A stretch of DNA of 64,000 nucleotides from Clostridium sp. 28_17 (GCA_001916065.1 MNRS01000019.1:42967-106966); one strand, 5' to 3'. Shown: positions 32,715 through 41,309, counted from the first letter of the stretch. A program made the numbers and translations. Notes: generated from the letters alone by a model not told the origin.

Positions 32715-34070
32715 ATGCTAAAAAAAATATTAATAGCAAATCGAGGAGAAATTGCAGTAAGAATAATAAGAGCCTGTAGAGAATTAGGAATAAGAACAGT
32801 AGCAGTATATTCAGAAATAGACAAAAACTCATTACACAAAGAACTAGCAGATGAGGCGGTATGCATAGGGCCTGCACCATCTAACAAAAGTTATTTAAAT
32901 GTAAAAGCAATAATCGAAGCAGCATGTTTAACGGGATGTGATGGAATACACCCAGGATATGGCTTTTTATCTGAAAATAGTAGTTTTGCTAAAATGTGTG
33001 ATGAAATCGGAATAAAATTCATTGGGCCTACTTATAAAATGATAGAACTAATGGGCAACAAGTCAAAAGCAAAGGAAACAATGAAAAATGCAGGTGTGCC
33101 AGTTGTTCCAGGTTCAGATGGATTAGTTGATAATGTATTAGAAGCAATAAAAGTAGCATTGAGGATTGGATATCCTGTTATTTTAAAAGCATCAAGTGGT
33201 GGTGGAGGCAAAGGTATACGAATTGCCTACAACGAAAAAGAACTTGTAAAATTTTATGATTTAGTAAGGCAAGAGGCCAAAATTTCTTTTAATGATGACT
33301 CTATTTATATTGAGAAATTCATAGAAAATCCAAGACATATAGAAGTTCAAGTAATGGCAGACGAACATGGAAATGTAATACATTTAGGAGAAAGAGATTG
33401 TACTGTGCAAAGAAATAATCAAAAAATGTTAGAAGAAACACCTTCAGGAGTAATAACAGACAAATTAAGACAAAAAATGGGAAAAATTACTGTAAATGCC
33501 TTAAAAGAAATTGGATATAGCAATGTTGGAACAATTGAATATTTGCTAGATAAAAACAAAGATTTTTACTTTATGGAAATGAATACAAGAGTTCAAGTTG
33601 AACACCCTATAACAGAAACAATTACAGGTGTAGATATTATAAAAGAGCAACTAAGAATTGCGTCAGGAGAAAAGTTGCAATATAAGCAAGATGATATCAA
33701 ATTTACAGGACATAGTTTAGAGGCCAGAATAAATGCAGAAAATCCATATAAAAACTTTATGCCATGTCCAGGGGAAATAAAAGAATTACATATACCCGGT
33801 GGAAATGGTGTAAGAATAGACACTGCAATTTATCCAGGCTATAAGATACCTCCTACATATGACTCTATGATAGCAAAGATTATTGTACATGGAAAAGATA
33901 GAAATGAATCAATTGCGAAAATGAAAAGTGCATTAGGTGAATTTGTTATTGATGGTATTAGTACAAATATAGATTTTCTATATAAGATATTAGAAGACGA
34001 AGATTTTATTAATAACAATTATGATACATCTTTTATTGCTAAGAAATTTGCTAATAAGCTTCAAAGTTAA
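32715..34070 (+). CDS. accC: Biotin carboxylase subunit of acetyl-CoA carboxylase
   Basis: A 451-residue ATP-grasp enzyme that carboxylates the biotin on AccB. Motifs: KKILIANRGEIAVRIIRACR, GIHPGYGFLSENSSFA, the glycine-rich loop KASSGGGGKGIRI, EMNTRVQVEHPITE and GHSLEARINAENP. Length is typical. AAAGGAAA precedes the ATG. Its ribosome binding site begins directly after the palindromic element. Confidence 0.97.
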   Translation: MLKKILIANRGEIAVRIIRACRELGIRTVAVYSEIDKNSLHKELADEAVCIGPAPSNKSYLNVKAIIEAACLTGCDGIHPGYGFLSENSSFAKMCDEIGIKFIGPTYKMIELMGNKSKAKETMKNAGVPVVPGSDGLVDNVLEAIKVALRIGYPVILKASSGGGGKGIRIAYNEKELVKFYDLVRQEAKISFNDDSIYIEKFIENPRHIEVQVMADEHGNVIHLGERDCTVQRNNQKMLEETPSGVITDKLRQKMGKITVNALKEIGYSNVGTIEYLLDKNKDFYFMEMNTRVQVEHPITETITGVDIIKEQLRIASGEKLQYKQDDIKFTGHSLEARINAENPYKNFMPCPGEIKELHIPGGNGVRIDTAIYPGYKIPPTYDSMIAKIIVHGKDRNESIAKMKSALGEFVIDGISTNIDFLYKILEDEDFINNNYDTSFIAKKFANKLQS

Positions 34071-34088
34071 TTATAAGATTTTTATAAT

Positions 34089-34125
34089 TTTTCGGGATTG
34101 AAGACCCGTCCCCCAATCCCGAAAA
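34089..34125. repeat. REP-like hairpin between accC and accD
   Basis: Perfect 12-bp stem TTTTCGGGATTG / CAATCCCGAAAA around a loop AAGACCCGTCCCC. The core TCGGGATT / AATCCCGA is shared with the ends of the 32.4-kb element and with a hairpin after the ytvI-like gene. Confidence 0.65.
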
Positions 34126-34168
34126 AATAAGCAAAAAAATATAAAAACTAGATACAAGGAGAAAAGCG

Positions 34169-35017
34169 ATGGTAATAGATAAAATCAAAAAAATAAATCC
34201 AAAAGAACCAGATATGAAAAACGAAAAAGCATCAGACATGTTAGTTGGAAAATGGGTAAAATGCAATAATTGTAAAGAGATACTATACAAAGAAGATTTA
34301 AAAAGCAATTATAGCATATGCCCAAATTGTGGTAAATATTTTAGACTATCTGCCAGAAGAAGAATAAAGCAAATAATTGATGAAGGAACATTTGAAGAAA
34401 TAGATGCAGATATGCGAACAAGTGATTTGTTAAAATTTGAAGGATACAAAGAAAAAATTCAAGCCCTACAAGAAAAGACAAAAATACAAGAGGCAATACA
34501 AACTGGAACAGGAAATATAAATGGTTTAAAAGTTGCAATAGGAGTTATGGATAGTAATTTTATGATGGGAAGTATGGGAAGTGTTGTTGGTGAGAAGATA
34601 ACACGACTTGTAGAAAAAGCAATACAAGAAAAATTGCCAGTTATTTTGTTTTGTGTATCAGGTGGTGCGAGAATGCAAGAAGGAATTATATCATTAATGC
34701 AAATGGCCAAAACATCATCTGCAATAGCCAAACTAGATGAAGCGGGTTTATTATATATATCTGTATTAACAGACCCTACTACAGGAGGGGTAACTGCAAG
34801 TTTTGCAAGTTTAGGTGACATTATTTTAGCAGAACCAGGCGCTTTAATAGGCTTTGCAGGTCCAAGGGTTATAGAACAAACAATAAAGCAAAAATTACCA
34901 GAAGGATTTCAAAGTGCAGAGTTTTTATTAGAACATGGTTTTATTGATAAAATAGTTGAAAGAAAAGATATGAAAAATACATTATATAATATTGTAAAAA
35001 TGCATCAAAAACATTAA
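34169..35017 (+). CDS. accD: Acetyl-CoA carboxylase carboxyltransferase beta subunit
   Basis: A 282-residue crotonase-fold subunit. The N-terminal zinc ribbon is KCNNCKEILYKEDL ... ICPNCGKYFRLSARRR with four cysteines. The catalytic part has FCVSGGARMQEGIISLMQMA, TTGGVTASFASLGDI and IGFAGPRVIEQT. It pairs with AccA to move the carboxyl group from biotin to acetyl-CoA. AAGGAG precedes the ATG. Confidence 0.96.
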   Translation: MVIDKIKKINPKEPDMKNEKASDMLVGKWVKCNNCKEILYKEDLKSNYSICPNCGKYFRLSARRRIKQIIDEGTFEEIDADMRTSDLLKFEGYKEKIQALQEKTKIQEAIQTGTGNINGLKVAIGVMDSNFMMGSMGSVVGEKITRLVEKAIQEKLPVILFCVSGGARMQEGIISLMQMAKTSSAIAKLDEAGLLYISVLTDPTTGGVTASFASLGDIILAEPGALIGFAGPRVIEQTIKQKLPEGFQSAEFLLEHGFIDKIVERKDMKNTLYNIVKMHQKH

Positions 35018-35097
35018 ACCGAACAATGTTCGCTAAAAGATTTTATAAAATAAAATTTGGGGACATGACTTTTAATCCCAGTGAAAGGAAAATAAAA

Positions 35098-35901
35098 ATG
35101 AAAGAAAAAACAATATCTGCATGGGAGCGAGTAGTACTTGCAAGAAAAGCAGAAAGACCAAAATCATTAGATTATATAAATAACATATTTACAAATTTTA
35201 TAGAATTACATGGAGATAGAAACTTTGGAGATGATAAATCTATTATAGGTGGAATTGCGGAATTAGATGAAATGCCAGTAACTGTTATAGGTGAGCAAAA
35301 AGGGAAAAATGCAAAAGAAAATATAGATAGGAACTTTGGTATGCCTAATCCGGAAGGATACAGAAAAGCATTAAGACTAATGAAACAAGCAGAAAAATTT
35401 AATAGACCTATAATAACATTTATAGATACACCAGGTGCATATCCAGGAATGGGAGCAGAAGAAAGAGGACAAGGAGAAGCAATTGCTAAAAATCTTTTTG
35501 AAATGTCAAAGTTAAAAGTTCCAACAATATCAATTGTAATAGGTGAAGGTTCTAGTGGTGGAGCATTGGCATTAGGTGTAACAGATGTTATAATAATGTT
35601 AGAAAATGCAGTTTATTCTATTTTATCGCCAGAGGGATTTGCAAGTATTTTATATAAAGATGCAAGTAAATCACAAGAAGCGGCAGAAAAAATGAAGATT
35701 ACATCAACAGAATTAAAAAGATTAGGTGTTATTGATAGTATAGTAAAAGAGCCAGAAGGTGGAGCACAAGAAGATTTTAAAAAAGTTTGCAATGATTTAA
35801 AAAATATGATATTAAAAGACATAAATGGATTATCAAAAAAATCACAAGAAGAATTAGTAGAACAAAGATATGAAAAGTATAGAAAAATTGGAGGTATTTA
35901 G
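35098..35901 (+). CDS. accA: Acetyl-CoA carboxylase carboxyltransferase alpha subunit
   Basis: A 267-residue partner of AccD. Motifs: AWERVVLARKAERPKSLDYI, FIELHGDRNFGDD, FIDTPGAYPGMGAEERGQGE and IGEGSSGGALALGVTD. The ATG at 35098 is chosen because AAAGGAAA lies before it and the family starts there. The frame is open back to 35026, but those codons (MFAKRFYKIKFGD) look unrelated and cross a weak GGGGA/TCCCA palindrome. It is shorter at the N-terminus than E. coli AccA, as in other Firmicutes. Confidence 0.95.
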   Translation: MKEKTISAWERVVLARKAERPKSLDYINNIFTNFIELHGDRNFGDDKSIIGGIAELDEMPVTVIGEQKGKNAKENIDRNFGMPNPEGYRKALRLMKQAEKFNRPIITFIDTPGAYPGMGAEERGQGEAIAKNLFEMSKLKVPTISIVIGEGSSGGALALGVTDVIIMLENAVYSILSPEGFASILYKDASKSQEAAEKMKITSTELKRLGVIDSIVKEPEGGAQEDFKKVCNDLKNMILKDINGLSKKSQEELVEQRYEKYRKIGGI

Positions 35902-35904
35902 ATA

Positions 35905-36675
35905 ATGTTATTACAAGGAAAGAAAATCTTAATAATGGGAATAAGAAATAAATGGAGTATAGCATGGGGAGCAGCAGTATCTGCTTATGAGCAAGGTGCA
36001 CAGATTATTTTTACATATAATTCAGAAGCAAATAAACCAAAAGTAGAAAAGTTAATGGAAGAAATTCCAGGTTCAAAGGCATATACTTGTGATGCTTCAA
36101 GTGACGAGTCTATAAAAACATGTTTTGAAACAATTTTGAAAGAGAATGGAAAAATAGACGGTATATTACATGCAATTGCTCACGCTAATACAGATGATTT
36201 AAGAAATGATTTTATAAACACATCAAGAGATGGTTTTGCACATGCATGTGATGTTAGTAGTTATTCTCTAATTGCTGTTTCAAAAATTGCTACAGAGTTA
36301 GAGTTATTAAATGATAATTCAAGCATTGTTACTTTAACATATTATGGTGCAGAAAAAGCAATTGATGGTTATAATGTTATGGGTGTTGCAAAAGCGGCTT
36401 TGGAATCAAGTGTTAGATATTTGACAAAGGATTTAGGTAGAAGCGGTACACGTATAAATGCTATTTCTGCAGGACCTATAAAAACTCTTTCTGCAAAAGG
36501 AATAAAAGATTTTGGAACTATTTTAGATGTTGTTGAAGAAAAGTCTCCTTTACATAGAAATGTTACTGCTAAAGAAGTGGGTGATTGTTGTACATTTTTG
36601 TTTAGTGATATGTCTAAGGCTATTACTGGTGAAGTGATTCATGTTGATAATGGTTTTTCAGTTGTGGGAGTATAA
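35905..36675 (+). CDS. fabI: Enoyl-ACP reductase (FabI type)
   Basis: A 256-residue SDR-fold enoyl reductase that completes each elongation cycle. LLQGKKILIMGIRNKWSIAW is the FabI cofactor motif. The active-site pattern is YYGAEKAIDGYNVMGVAKAALE (Y-x6-Y-x3-M-x3-K type), and EVIHVDNGFSVVGV closes it. FabI rather than the flavoprotein FabK is notable, since many clostridia use FabK. It starts 3 bases after accA, with GGAGG inside the accA end as ribosome binding site. A terminator closes the operon. Confidence 0.93.
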   Translation: MLLQGKKILIMGIRNKWSIAWGAAVSAYEQGAQIIFTYNSEANKPKVEKLMEEIPGSKAYTCDASSDESIKTCFETILKENGKIDGILHAIAHANTDDLRNDFINTSRDGFAHACDVSSYSLIAVSKIATELELLNDNSSIVTLTYYGAEKAIDGYNVMGVAKAALESSVRYLTKDLGRSGTRINAISAGPIKTLSAKGIKDFGTILDVVEEKSPLHRNVTAKEVGDCCTFLFSDMSKAITGEVIHVDNGFSVVGV

Positions 36676-36692
36676 AGAAAATAACAATAAAA

Positions 36693-36719
36693 AAGGGGTA
36701 CTAATTTACAGTACCCCTT
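36693..36719. terminator. Terminator closing the fab operon and the leftward gene
   Basis: AAGGGGTACT / AGTACCCCTT, 10-bp perfect stem. T-run is strong leftward (TTTTTTATTG) and weak rightward (TTCAATAATTT). Confidence 0.75.
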
Positions 36720-36726
36720 CAATAAT

Positions 36727-37455
36727 TTAATAACTAATTAGTTCATTGTAAATATTTTCAAGCTTTGTTGCAAAAAAATGTAAATTTTTTTCTAAATCCT
36801 CTTTGGGAGTTTTATAAAAAATTTCCATAATACTTGCAATATAGTCCGAATATGGTAAAATTGCTTCTTTAGTTACAGAATTAATATCATAAATTCCGCA
36901 CATTTTCATAGCAGTATATAAAGCAAAACTAGCATTATAATTAGCGGTACATGTACAACTATCAATTAAATTTACGGAATAAATAAAAAATGTACCAACT
37001 GATTCAAGTAATGCAACTGATAAACACGCTGCTTTATGATAAGCATCTATACCATATGAAGATATAATTTGCAAATTCTTATCATATTCTAATAAATACT
37101 GATTATTCATATTGATTATAATTGTTGACTTTTCAATATGTTTTAGATTTGTTAAAAATTCTTCTTGGCATTTATCAATAAAGTCAAGAATTTCAGGATT
37201 TGCTATTTCCAAAAGATGAATTTTAGAAAAATCTATCTCTTGAATTATTTCTTTTTGTTTTTTTTGCATATCTTTATTTTTATAATATCTTTGTATACAA
37301 AGTAGCCCATTAAGTACAAATAATAACCGTATTATATTATAAAGTAGACTATTTGGCATAGGGTTTATGAAACATATATATATTAGTGCCCCCATCCATA
37401 TAAAGCATATTATTAAATTTAAAAAGTTAAGTTTTTTTGTAGTGTTTTTTTTCAT
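36727..37455 (-). CDS. Membrane-anchored protein of unknown function
   Basis: A 242-residue protein with two N-terminal spans (FLNLIICFIWMGALIYICFI and YNIIRLLFVLNGLLCI) and a soluble helical C-terminal domain of about 170 residues holding an ILEIANPEILDFI-like start, several cysteines (DSCTCTANYN) and no recognised motif. Start at 37455 rather than 37479 because AAAGGA lies 9 bases before it. It stands alone and converges on the fab operon. No function is assigned. Confidence 0.6.
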   Translation of the reverse strand: MKKNTTKKLNFLNLIICFIWMGALIYICFINPMPNSLLYNIIRLLFVLNGLLCIQRYYKNKDMQKKQKEIIQEIDFSKIHLLEIANPEILDFIDKCQEEFLTNLKHIEKSTIIINMNNQYLLEYDKNLQIISSYGIDAYHKAACLSVALLESVGTFFIYSVNLIDSCTCTANYNASFALYTAMKMCGIYDINSVTKEAILPYSDYIASIMEIFYKTPKEDLEKNLHFFATKLENIYNELISY

Positions 37456-37543
37456 AATGTTTTTCCTTTCTTTTTTCAAATAATAGTTATTAAATTTTCA
37501 ATGTTCATTTTGTAAATATTTAATTGTAAAATAGAAGGGAAAA

Positions 37544-37822
37544 TTATTTCCCCTCTTGAGCAGAAATATCTATCAAAGATATTTCATGGCTTTTTATGTT
37601 TAAAAAGCCAAGAATTCCATTATGGTTATACTCTTGATAATCATAGATCTTAAAATTATTTTTTTCGACTACATCCAATATTACATCTTTTGAAATGTAA
37701 AATGGAATAAAGATTTTATTTGGGTGAAATAATTTTCCATTATTCGCCCTGTCAATTAGAATTTCTTCTAAGATCATTTTCTGCTTCTTTCTGCTCTTAA
37801 AACTTGTTAAAATTTTTTTCAT
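37544..37822 (-). CDS. Small basic protein of unknown function
   Basis: A 92-residue protein (MKKILTSFKSRKKQKMILEE at the start, ISLIDISAQEGK at the end). AGGAGG lies 8 bases before the ATG. The first 20 residues are strongly basic and the rest is mixed alpha/beta without membrane spans. It is followed on the same strand by the 242-residue membrane protein after 88 bases and could share its transcript. No family is recognised. Confidence 0.55.
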   Translation of the reverse strand: MKKILTSFKSRKKQKMILEEILIDRANNGKLFHPNKIFIPFYISKDVILDVVEKNNFKIYDYQEYNHNGILGFLNIKSHEISLIDISAQEGK

Positions 37823-37904
37823 GTTAATTCCTCCTTATGCTATAAAAACAAATTTATTATTACTAAAATCTATTTAAATTATAGCATCAATTAACATAAA
37901 TGTC

Positions 37905-37929
37905 AAAAAAATAACTCCCATTTGGGAGT
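37905..37929 (-). terminator. Terminator of the 27-codon gene
   Basis: ACTCCCA / TGGGAGT with a 2-3 base loop; read leftward it is followed by TATTTTTTTG. Confidence 0.65.
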
Positions 37930-37952
37930 CACAAAAACAAAGGTATAAAAAA

Positions 37953-38036
37953 CTATTTACAATCTTTACTATTTTGTCTATCTGTATTAGGCTCTTGGTC
38001 TCTATTTTTATTATTTTTCTTGTTTGATTTTGACAT
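37953..38036 (-). CDS. 27-residue hydrophilic small protein
   Basis: ATG preceded by GGAGGTG at a 7-base distance, encoding MSKSNKKNNKNRDQEPNTDR plus QNSKDCK, then TAG and a terminator. The strong ribosome binding site, native codon use and dedicated terminator argue for a real small gene. The Asn/Lys/Ser-rich make-up recalls small acid-soluble or spore-associated peptides, but that is only a resemblance. Confidence 0.5.
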   Translation of the reverse strand: MSKSNKKNNKNRDQEPNTDRQNSKDCK

Positions 38037-38103
38037 AAAAATGCACCTCCAATCGATTTCTAAAAATATTTTAACCTAAAAGCAAAAAAATATTCTAATA
38101 AAA

Positions 38104-38132
38104 TTGTTTTTTTGAAAAAAAAGAGATATAAT
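38104..38132 (+). promoter_or_regulatory. Promoter of murD
   Basis: TTGTTT at 38104-38109 and TATAAT at 38127-38132, spacer 17. Confidence 0.55.
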
Positions 38133-38185
38133 AAAAAACGAAAATTGACATTGATACATATCATAAAAAGAAAGAAGGAATAAAA

Positions 38186-39586
38186 ATGAGTTATGAAAAC
38201 AAAAAATTAAAAGAATTCAACGAATATATAAGATTTAGAAAAGTAGCAGTAATAGGCTTAGGAGTAAGCAATTTACCACTATTAGAATACTTACATAACA
38301 AAAAAGCACAAGTAACAGTATTTGACGAAAGAACAGAAGAAGAAATACCAATGGATACAATAGCAAAAATAAAAACATATGAATTTGAAGCATCATTTGG
38401 AAAAAATTGTCTTGAAAAATTAAAAGGATTTAACGTAATTTTTAGGTCACCAAGTTGTTTGCCAACAAGACCAGAATTAAAGCAAGAAGCAGACAGGGGA
38501 GCAATTGTTACAACAGAAGTAGAAATGCTTATGGAAATGTGCCCATGTAAAATAATTGGTGTAACAGGAAGTGACGGAAAAACAACTACAACAAGTTTAA
38601 TAAATGCAATTTTACAACATGCAGGATATAAAACATTTTTAGGTGGAAATATTGGAACACCATTATTCACAAAATTACCAGAAATGGAACCAAATGATAT
38701 AGTAGTTTTAGAATTAAGCAGTTTTCAATTAATGAATATGCATGTAAGCCCAGATATAGCAGTTATTACTAATATAACACCAAATCATTTAAATATACAC
38801 AAAGATTATCAAGAATATATTGATGCAAAAAAATGTATATTCAAAAATCAAAATGAAAATGGAATATTAATATTAAATTATGATAATGATATAACAAGAG
38901 AATGTAGCAAAGAAGCAAAAGGAAAAGTAATATTCTTTAGTAGCAAAGAAAAATTAGATAATGGATTCATAGTTGATGAAGATATAATAAAAGAATGCAA
39001 TGATGGAGTTAGAAAGCACATTTTAAACACCGATGAAGTTATTTTAAGAGGAAATCACAATTTCCAAAATATAGCAACTGCTCTTGCAGCAACAAAAACA
39101 TTAGTTGATACAGATGTTGCAGTTGAAGCAATAAAAAAATTTAAGCCAGTTGAACACAGAATTGAATTTGTAAGAGAAATAGATGGAGTAAAATGGTACA
39201 ATGACTCTGCAAGTTCTTCGCCTACAAGAACAATTTCAGGACTAAATGCATTTAAAGAAAACATCATTTTAATTGCAGGTGGATATGACAAAAACTTAGA
39301 ATATCAACCACTTGCAAAACCAGTAGTAGATAAAGTTTCAACACTTATTTTAATTGGTCAAACAGCAGAAAAGATATATGATGTTGTAAAAAATGAAGCA
39401 GAAAAAGAAAATAAAAAAATTAATATAAATATGTGTGATACATTAGAACAAACAATAGAAATTGCAAAAAAATCAGCTAAAAAAGGTGATATTGTACTAT
39501 TCTCACCAGCAAGTGCAAGTTTTGATATGTTTAAAAATTTTGCCGACAGAGGCAATCAATTTAAAGATTTAGTAAATAAAATTTAG
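38186..39586 (+). CDS. murD: UDP-N-acetylmuramoyl-L-alanine:D-glutamate ligase
   Basis: A 466-residue cytosolic Mur ligase that adds D-Glu to the peptidoglycan precursor. The N-terminal Rossmann part has VAVIGLGVSNLPLLEYL. The ATP-binding loop is GVTGSDGKTTTTSLI. LELSSFQL, ITNITPNHLNIH and GNHNFQNIATALAA follow, and the C-terminal domain has YNDSASSSPTRTISGL. Length is typical. GAAGGAA precedes the ATG. It is monocistronic here, away from the usual dcw cluster. Confidence 0.95.
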   Translation: MSYENKKLKEFNEYIRFRKVAVIGLGVSNLPLLEYLHNKKAQVTVFDERTEEEIPMDTIAKIKTYEFEASFGKNCLEKLKGFNVIFRSPSCLPTRPELKQEADRGAIVTTEVEMLMEMCPCKIIGVTGSDGKTTTTSLINAILQHAGYKTFLGGNIGTPLFTKLPEMEPNDIVVLELSSFQLMNMHVSPDIAVITNITPNHLNIHKDYQEYIDAKKCIFKNQNENGILILNYDNDITRECSKEAKGKVIFFSSKEKLDNGFIVDEDIIKECNDGVRKHILNTDEVILRGNHNFQNIATALAATKTLVDTDVAVEAIKKFKPVEHRIEFVREIDGVKWYNDSASSSPTRTISGLNAFKENIILIAGGYDKNLEYQPLAKPVVDKVSTLILIGQTAEKIYDVVKNEAEKENKKININMCDTLEQTIEIAKKSAKKGDIVLFSPASASFDMFKNFADRGNQFKDLVNKI

Positions 39587-39650
39587 TTTAATAAAAAAAT
39601 TAAAGAGACTATCCAAAAAAAATTATTAAACAAATTTTTAACAAAAACAA

Positions 39651-39713
39651 AACCTTCCTCATACGATATATAAAACTAATTTGCAAAAACAAATTAGAAA
39701 GATGAGGGAGGTT
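39651..39713 (+). promoter_or_regulatory. Hairpin masking the ribosome binding site of the next gene
   Basis: AACCTTCCTCAT (39651-39662) pairs with ATGAGGGAGGTT (39702-39713), 12 bp with one G-U, and so covers the GAGGGAGG ribosome binding site. A second perfect 8-bp stem (CTAATTTG / CAAATTAG, 39676-39697) sits inside. The ATG at 39718 is just outside. Confidence 0.55.
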
Positions 39714-39717
39714 TGTT

Positions 39718-40401
39718 ATGTATAACGAAACATATGATGACTACATAAGAAGTATTTTAGGATATCCAGTAAGAAACCAATTTGACCAGTTTAATCAAGG
39801 ACAACAAGAATATCAGGGTTACCAAGAATATAGAAATCCAACATTTAATACAAATATAAATATATCTGGAAATAATGTTGAATTAGAAAATAGTTACCCT
39901 GAAATATACAAAATTGTTTATCCTATGATTACTAAAAAATGTGAAAATGTTAGAGAAAGCAACATCACAAAAGATGATATTGAAAATATGACAGACGAGA
40001 TTTATTATGCGTTAGAATCAAGAAACGAAACACAGATAAATATCAACCTAAGAAATGACGTAAATGGGTTAAAAAAGGTAAATACTTCAAGTACTTTAGC
40101 AAGTAAAAATAATATCTCAACTATAAATAATGTAAGAACAGAATATAAAAAGCCTGAAGTGAAAGTATCAGAAACCACAGGAGAGAAAAGACAATTGAAT
40201 GGAGGGTTAAGAGATTTAATTCAAATTCTATTAATACGTGAATTATTAAATAGACGTAGACCACCATTTAGACCACCAATGCCAAATCCACCCGGACCAG
40301 GGCCTCGTCCACCAATGAGACCACCGTTTGGACCTGGACCAGGAAGACCACCATTTAATAGAGATTTTGATAGTTTTAATGATTTGTATGAACAGTCTTA
40401 A
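39718..40401 (+). CDS. Proline-rich C-terminus protein of unknown function
   Basis: A 227-residue soluble protein. The start (MYNETYDDYIRSILGYP) is followed by a Gln/Asn/Tyr-rich segment, a helical domain with YPEIYKIVYPMITKKCENVR and IENMTDEIYYALES, a linker, an amphipathic helix (RDLIQILLIRELLNRRR) and a collagen-like Pro/Gly/Arg tail (PPMPNPPGPGPRPPMRPPFG). The make-up suggests a coat or surface protein, perhaps of spores; that is inference. Its ribosome binding site lies in a hairpin. Two terminators follow. Confidence 0.6.
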   Translation: MYNETYDDYIRSILGYPVRNQFDQFNQGQQEYQGYQEYRNPTFNTNINISGNNVELENSYPEIYKIVYPMITKKCENVRESNITKDDIENMTDEIYYALESRNETQININLRNDVNGLKKVNTSSTLASKNNISTINNVRTEYKKPEVKVSETTGEKRQLNGGLRDLIQILLIRELLNRRRPPFRPPMPNPPGPGPRPPMRPPFGPGPGRPPFNRDFDSFNDLYEQS

Positions 40402-40448
40402 AAAAACAATTGACATAATACAATTCTGTTGAATTGGCACTCAACATA

Positions 40449-40492
40449 TTGCGGTGGAATATTTTTAATAGGTTTCCACCGCAAGGTTTTTT
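40449..40492 (+). terminator. Strong intrinsic terminator
   Basis: 11-bp stem TTGCGGTGGAA / TTCCACCGCAA followed by GGTTTTTT. Confidence 0.85.
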
Positions 40493-40511
40493 AAAATTGG
40501 GAAAAAATAGC

Positions 40512-40544
40512 AAATATGCAAATTAAATTTTGCATATTTTTTTT
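40512..40544 (+). terminator. Second terminator in tandem
   Basis: AAATATGCAAA / TTTGCATATTT, 11 bp perfect, followed by TTTTT. Confidence 0.65.
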
Positions 40545-40596
40545 ATTTTCACAAATAATAATAAATGAAAAAATTTAAAACAAAGCAATAAAAAAC

Positions 40597-40702
40597 CAGA
40601 ATTAAGATTTTGTACGCAGTGCAAACTGCTACAAAATCTAATTTCTGCCATATTTATATTCTACAGAAAGTTATCATACTATGATAACTTTCCTAGAATA
40701 TA
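40597..40702 (+). ncRNA. Two nested hairpins; possible structured RNA upstream of the CBS gene
   Basis: First: AGATTTTGTA / TACAAAATCT (40605-40639) enclosing GCAGT / ACTGC, extended outward by CAGAA / TTCTG. Second: TATATTCTA / TAGAATATA (40655-40702) enclosing a perfect 12-bp GAAAGTTATCAT / ATGATAACTTTC. Neither is followed by a T-run. The pair ends 64 bases before the CBS start codon. This part of the gap (40402-40766) holds no ORF. Confidence 0.4.
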
Positions 40703-40766
40703 AAAAACTTCAAAAGTAAATAATCTAAATTTTTTCAAACTTATTATTTGAAAGGAGAATTACAAA

Positions 40767-41213
40767 ATGAAAGTAAAAGACTGTATGTGTGACGATGTAT
40801 GTTGCGTAAAACCAGAAACTAAAATAACTGAGGTTGCAAAATTAATGAGTGAAAACCATATAGGATGTATACCAGTATGTGACAGTAACAATTGTATATG
40901 TGGAATACTAACAGATAGAGACATTTTATTAAGAACAGTTGCATGTGATAAAGACTGCTCACAAACAACGGCAAGCGATATAATGTCTACAGATTTATGT
41001 ACTTGTAATCAAGATGACGATATAACAAACGCAGAAAGCAAAATGGCAAATAATCAAATAAGAAGATTACCAGTGTGCGATGAAGAAAATCATGTAATAG
41101 GAATTTTAACTTTAGGAGATTTAGCACAAAACGAAATTCAATTAGGAAGTCAACAAGTTTGCAATACCATAAGCGATATTTGTAGTTGCAATTCAAGTAA
41201 AAATAATTCTTAA
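40767..41213 (+). CDS. Cysteine-rich tandem CBS domain protein
   Basis: A 148-residue protein made of two CBS motifs: VAKLMSENHIGCIPVCD ... CGILTDRDILLR and ITNAESKMANNQIRRLPVCD ... VIGILTLGDLA. CBS pairs bind adenine nucleotides and regulate partner proteins; this one has no attached effector domain. It has sixteen cysteines by hand count, many in pairs (CMC, VCC, CTC, CSC), which is very unusual for the family and hints at metal or redox sensing (inference). AAAGGAGA precedes the ATG and a terminator follows. Confidence 0.85.
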   Translation: MKVKDCMCDDVCCVKPETKITEVAKLMSENHIGCIPVCDSNNCICGILTDRDILLRTVACDKDCSQTTASDIMSTDLCTCNQDDDITNAESKMANNQIRRLPVCDEENHVIGILTLGDLAQNEIQLGSQQVCNTISDICSCNSSKNNS

Positions 41214-41230
41214 AAATTATATTATTATTA

Positions 41231-41256
41231 AAAAAGTCCGAGCGCAGGACTTTTTT
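41231..41256 (+). terminator. Intrinsic terminator
   Basis: AAAAAGTCC / GGACTTTTT around GAGCGCA, with a T6 run. Confidence 0.85.
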
Positions 41257-41309
41257 AGTGAATATAAACCACAAATTCACATATAATAATTACATAGGAG
41301 AAGAAAAAA

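Noticed and set aside
35020..35032. CGAACAATGTTCG as a LexA (SOS) operator
   Set aside because: It is 13 bases with a 3-base centre, one short of the Firmicutes SOS box, and lies between accD and accA with no SOS gene.
40434..40454. TTGGCAC ... TTGC as a sigma-54 promoter
   Set aside because: The GG to GC distance is 13 instead of 10 bases and it overlaps a terminator stem.
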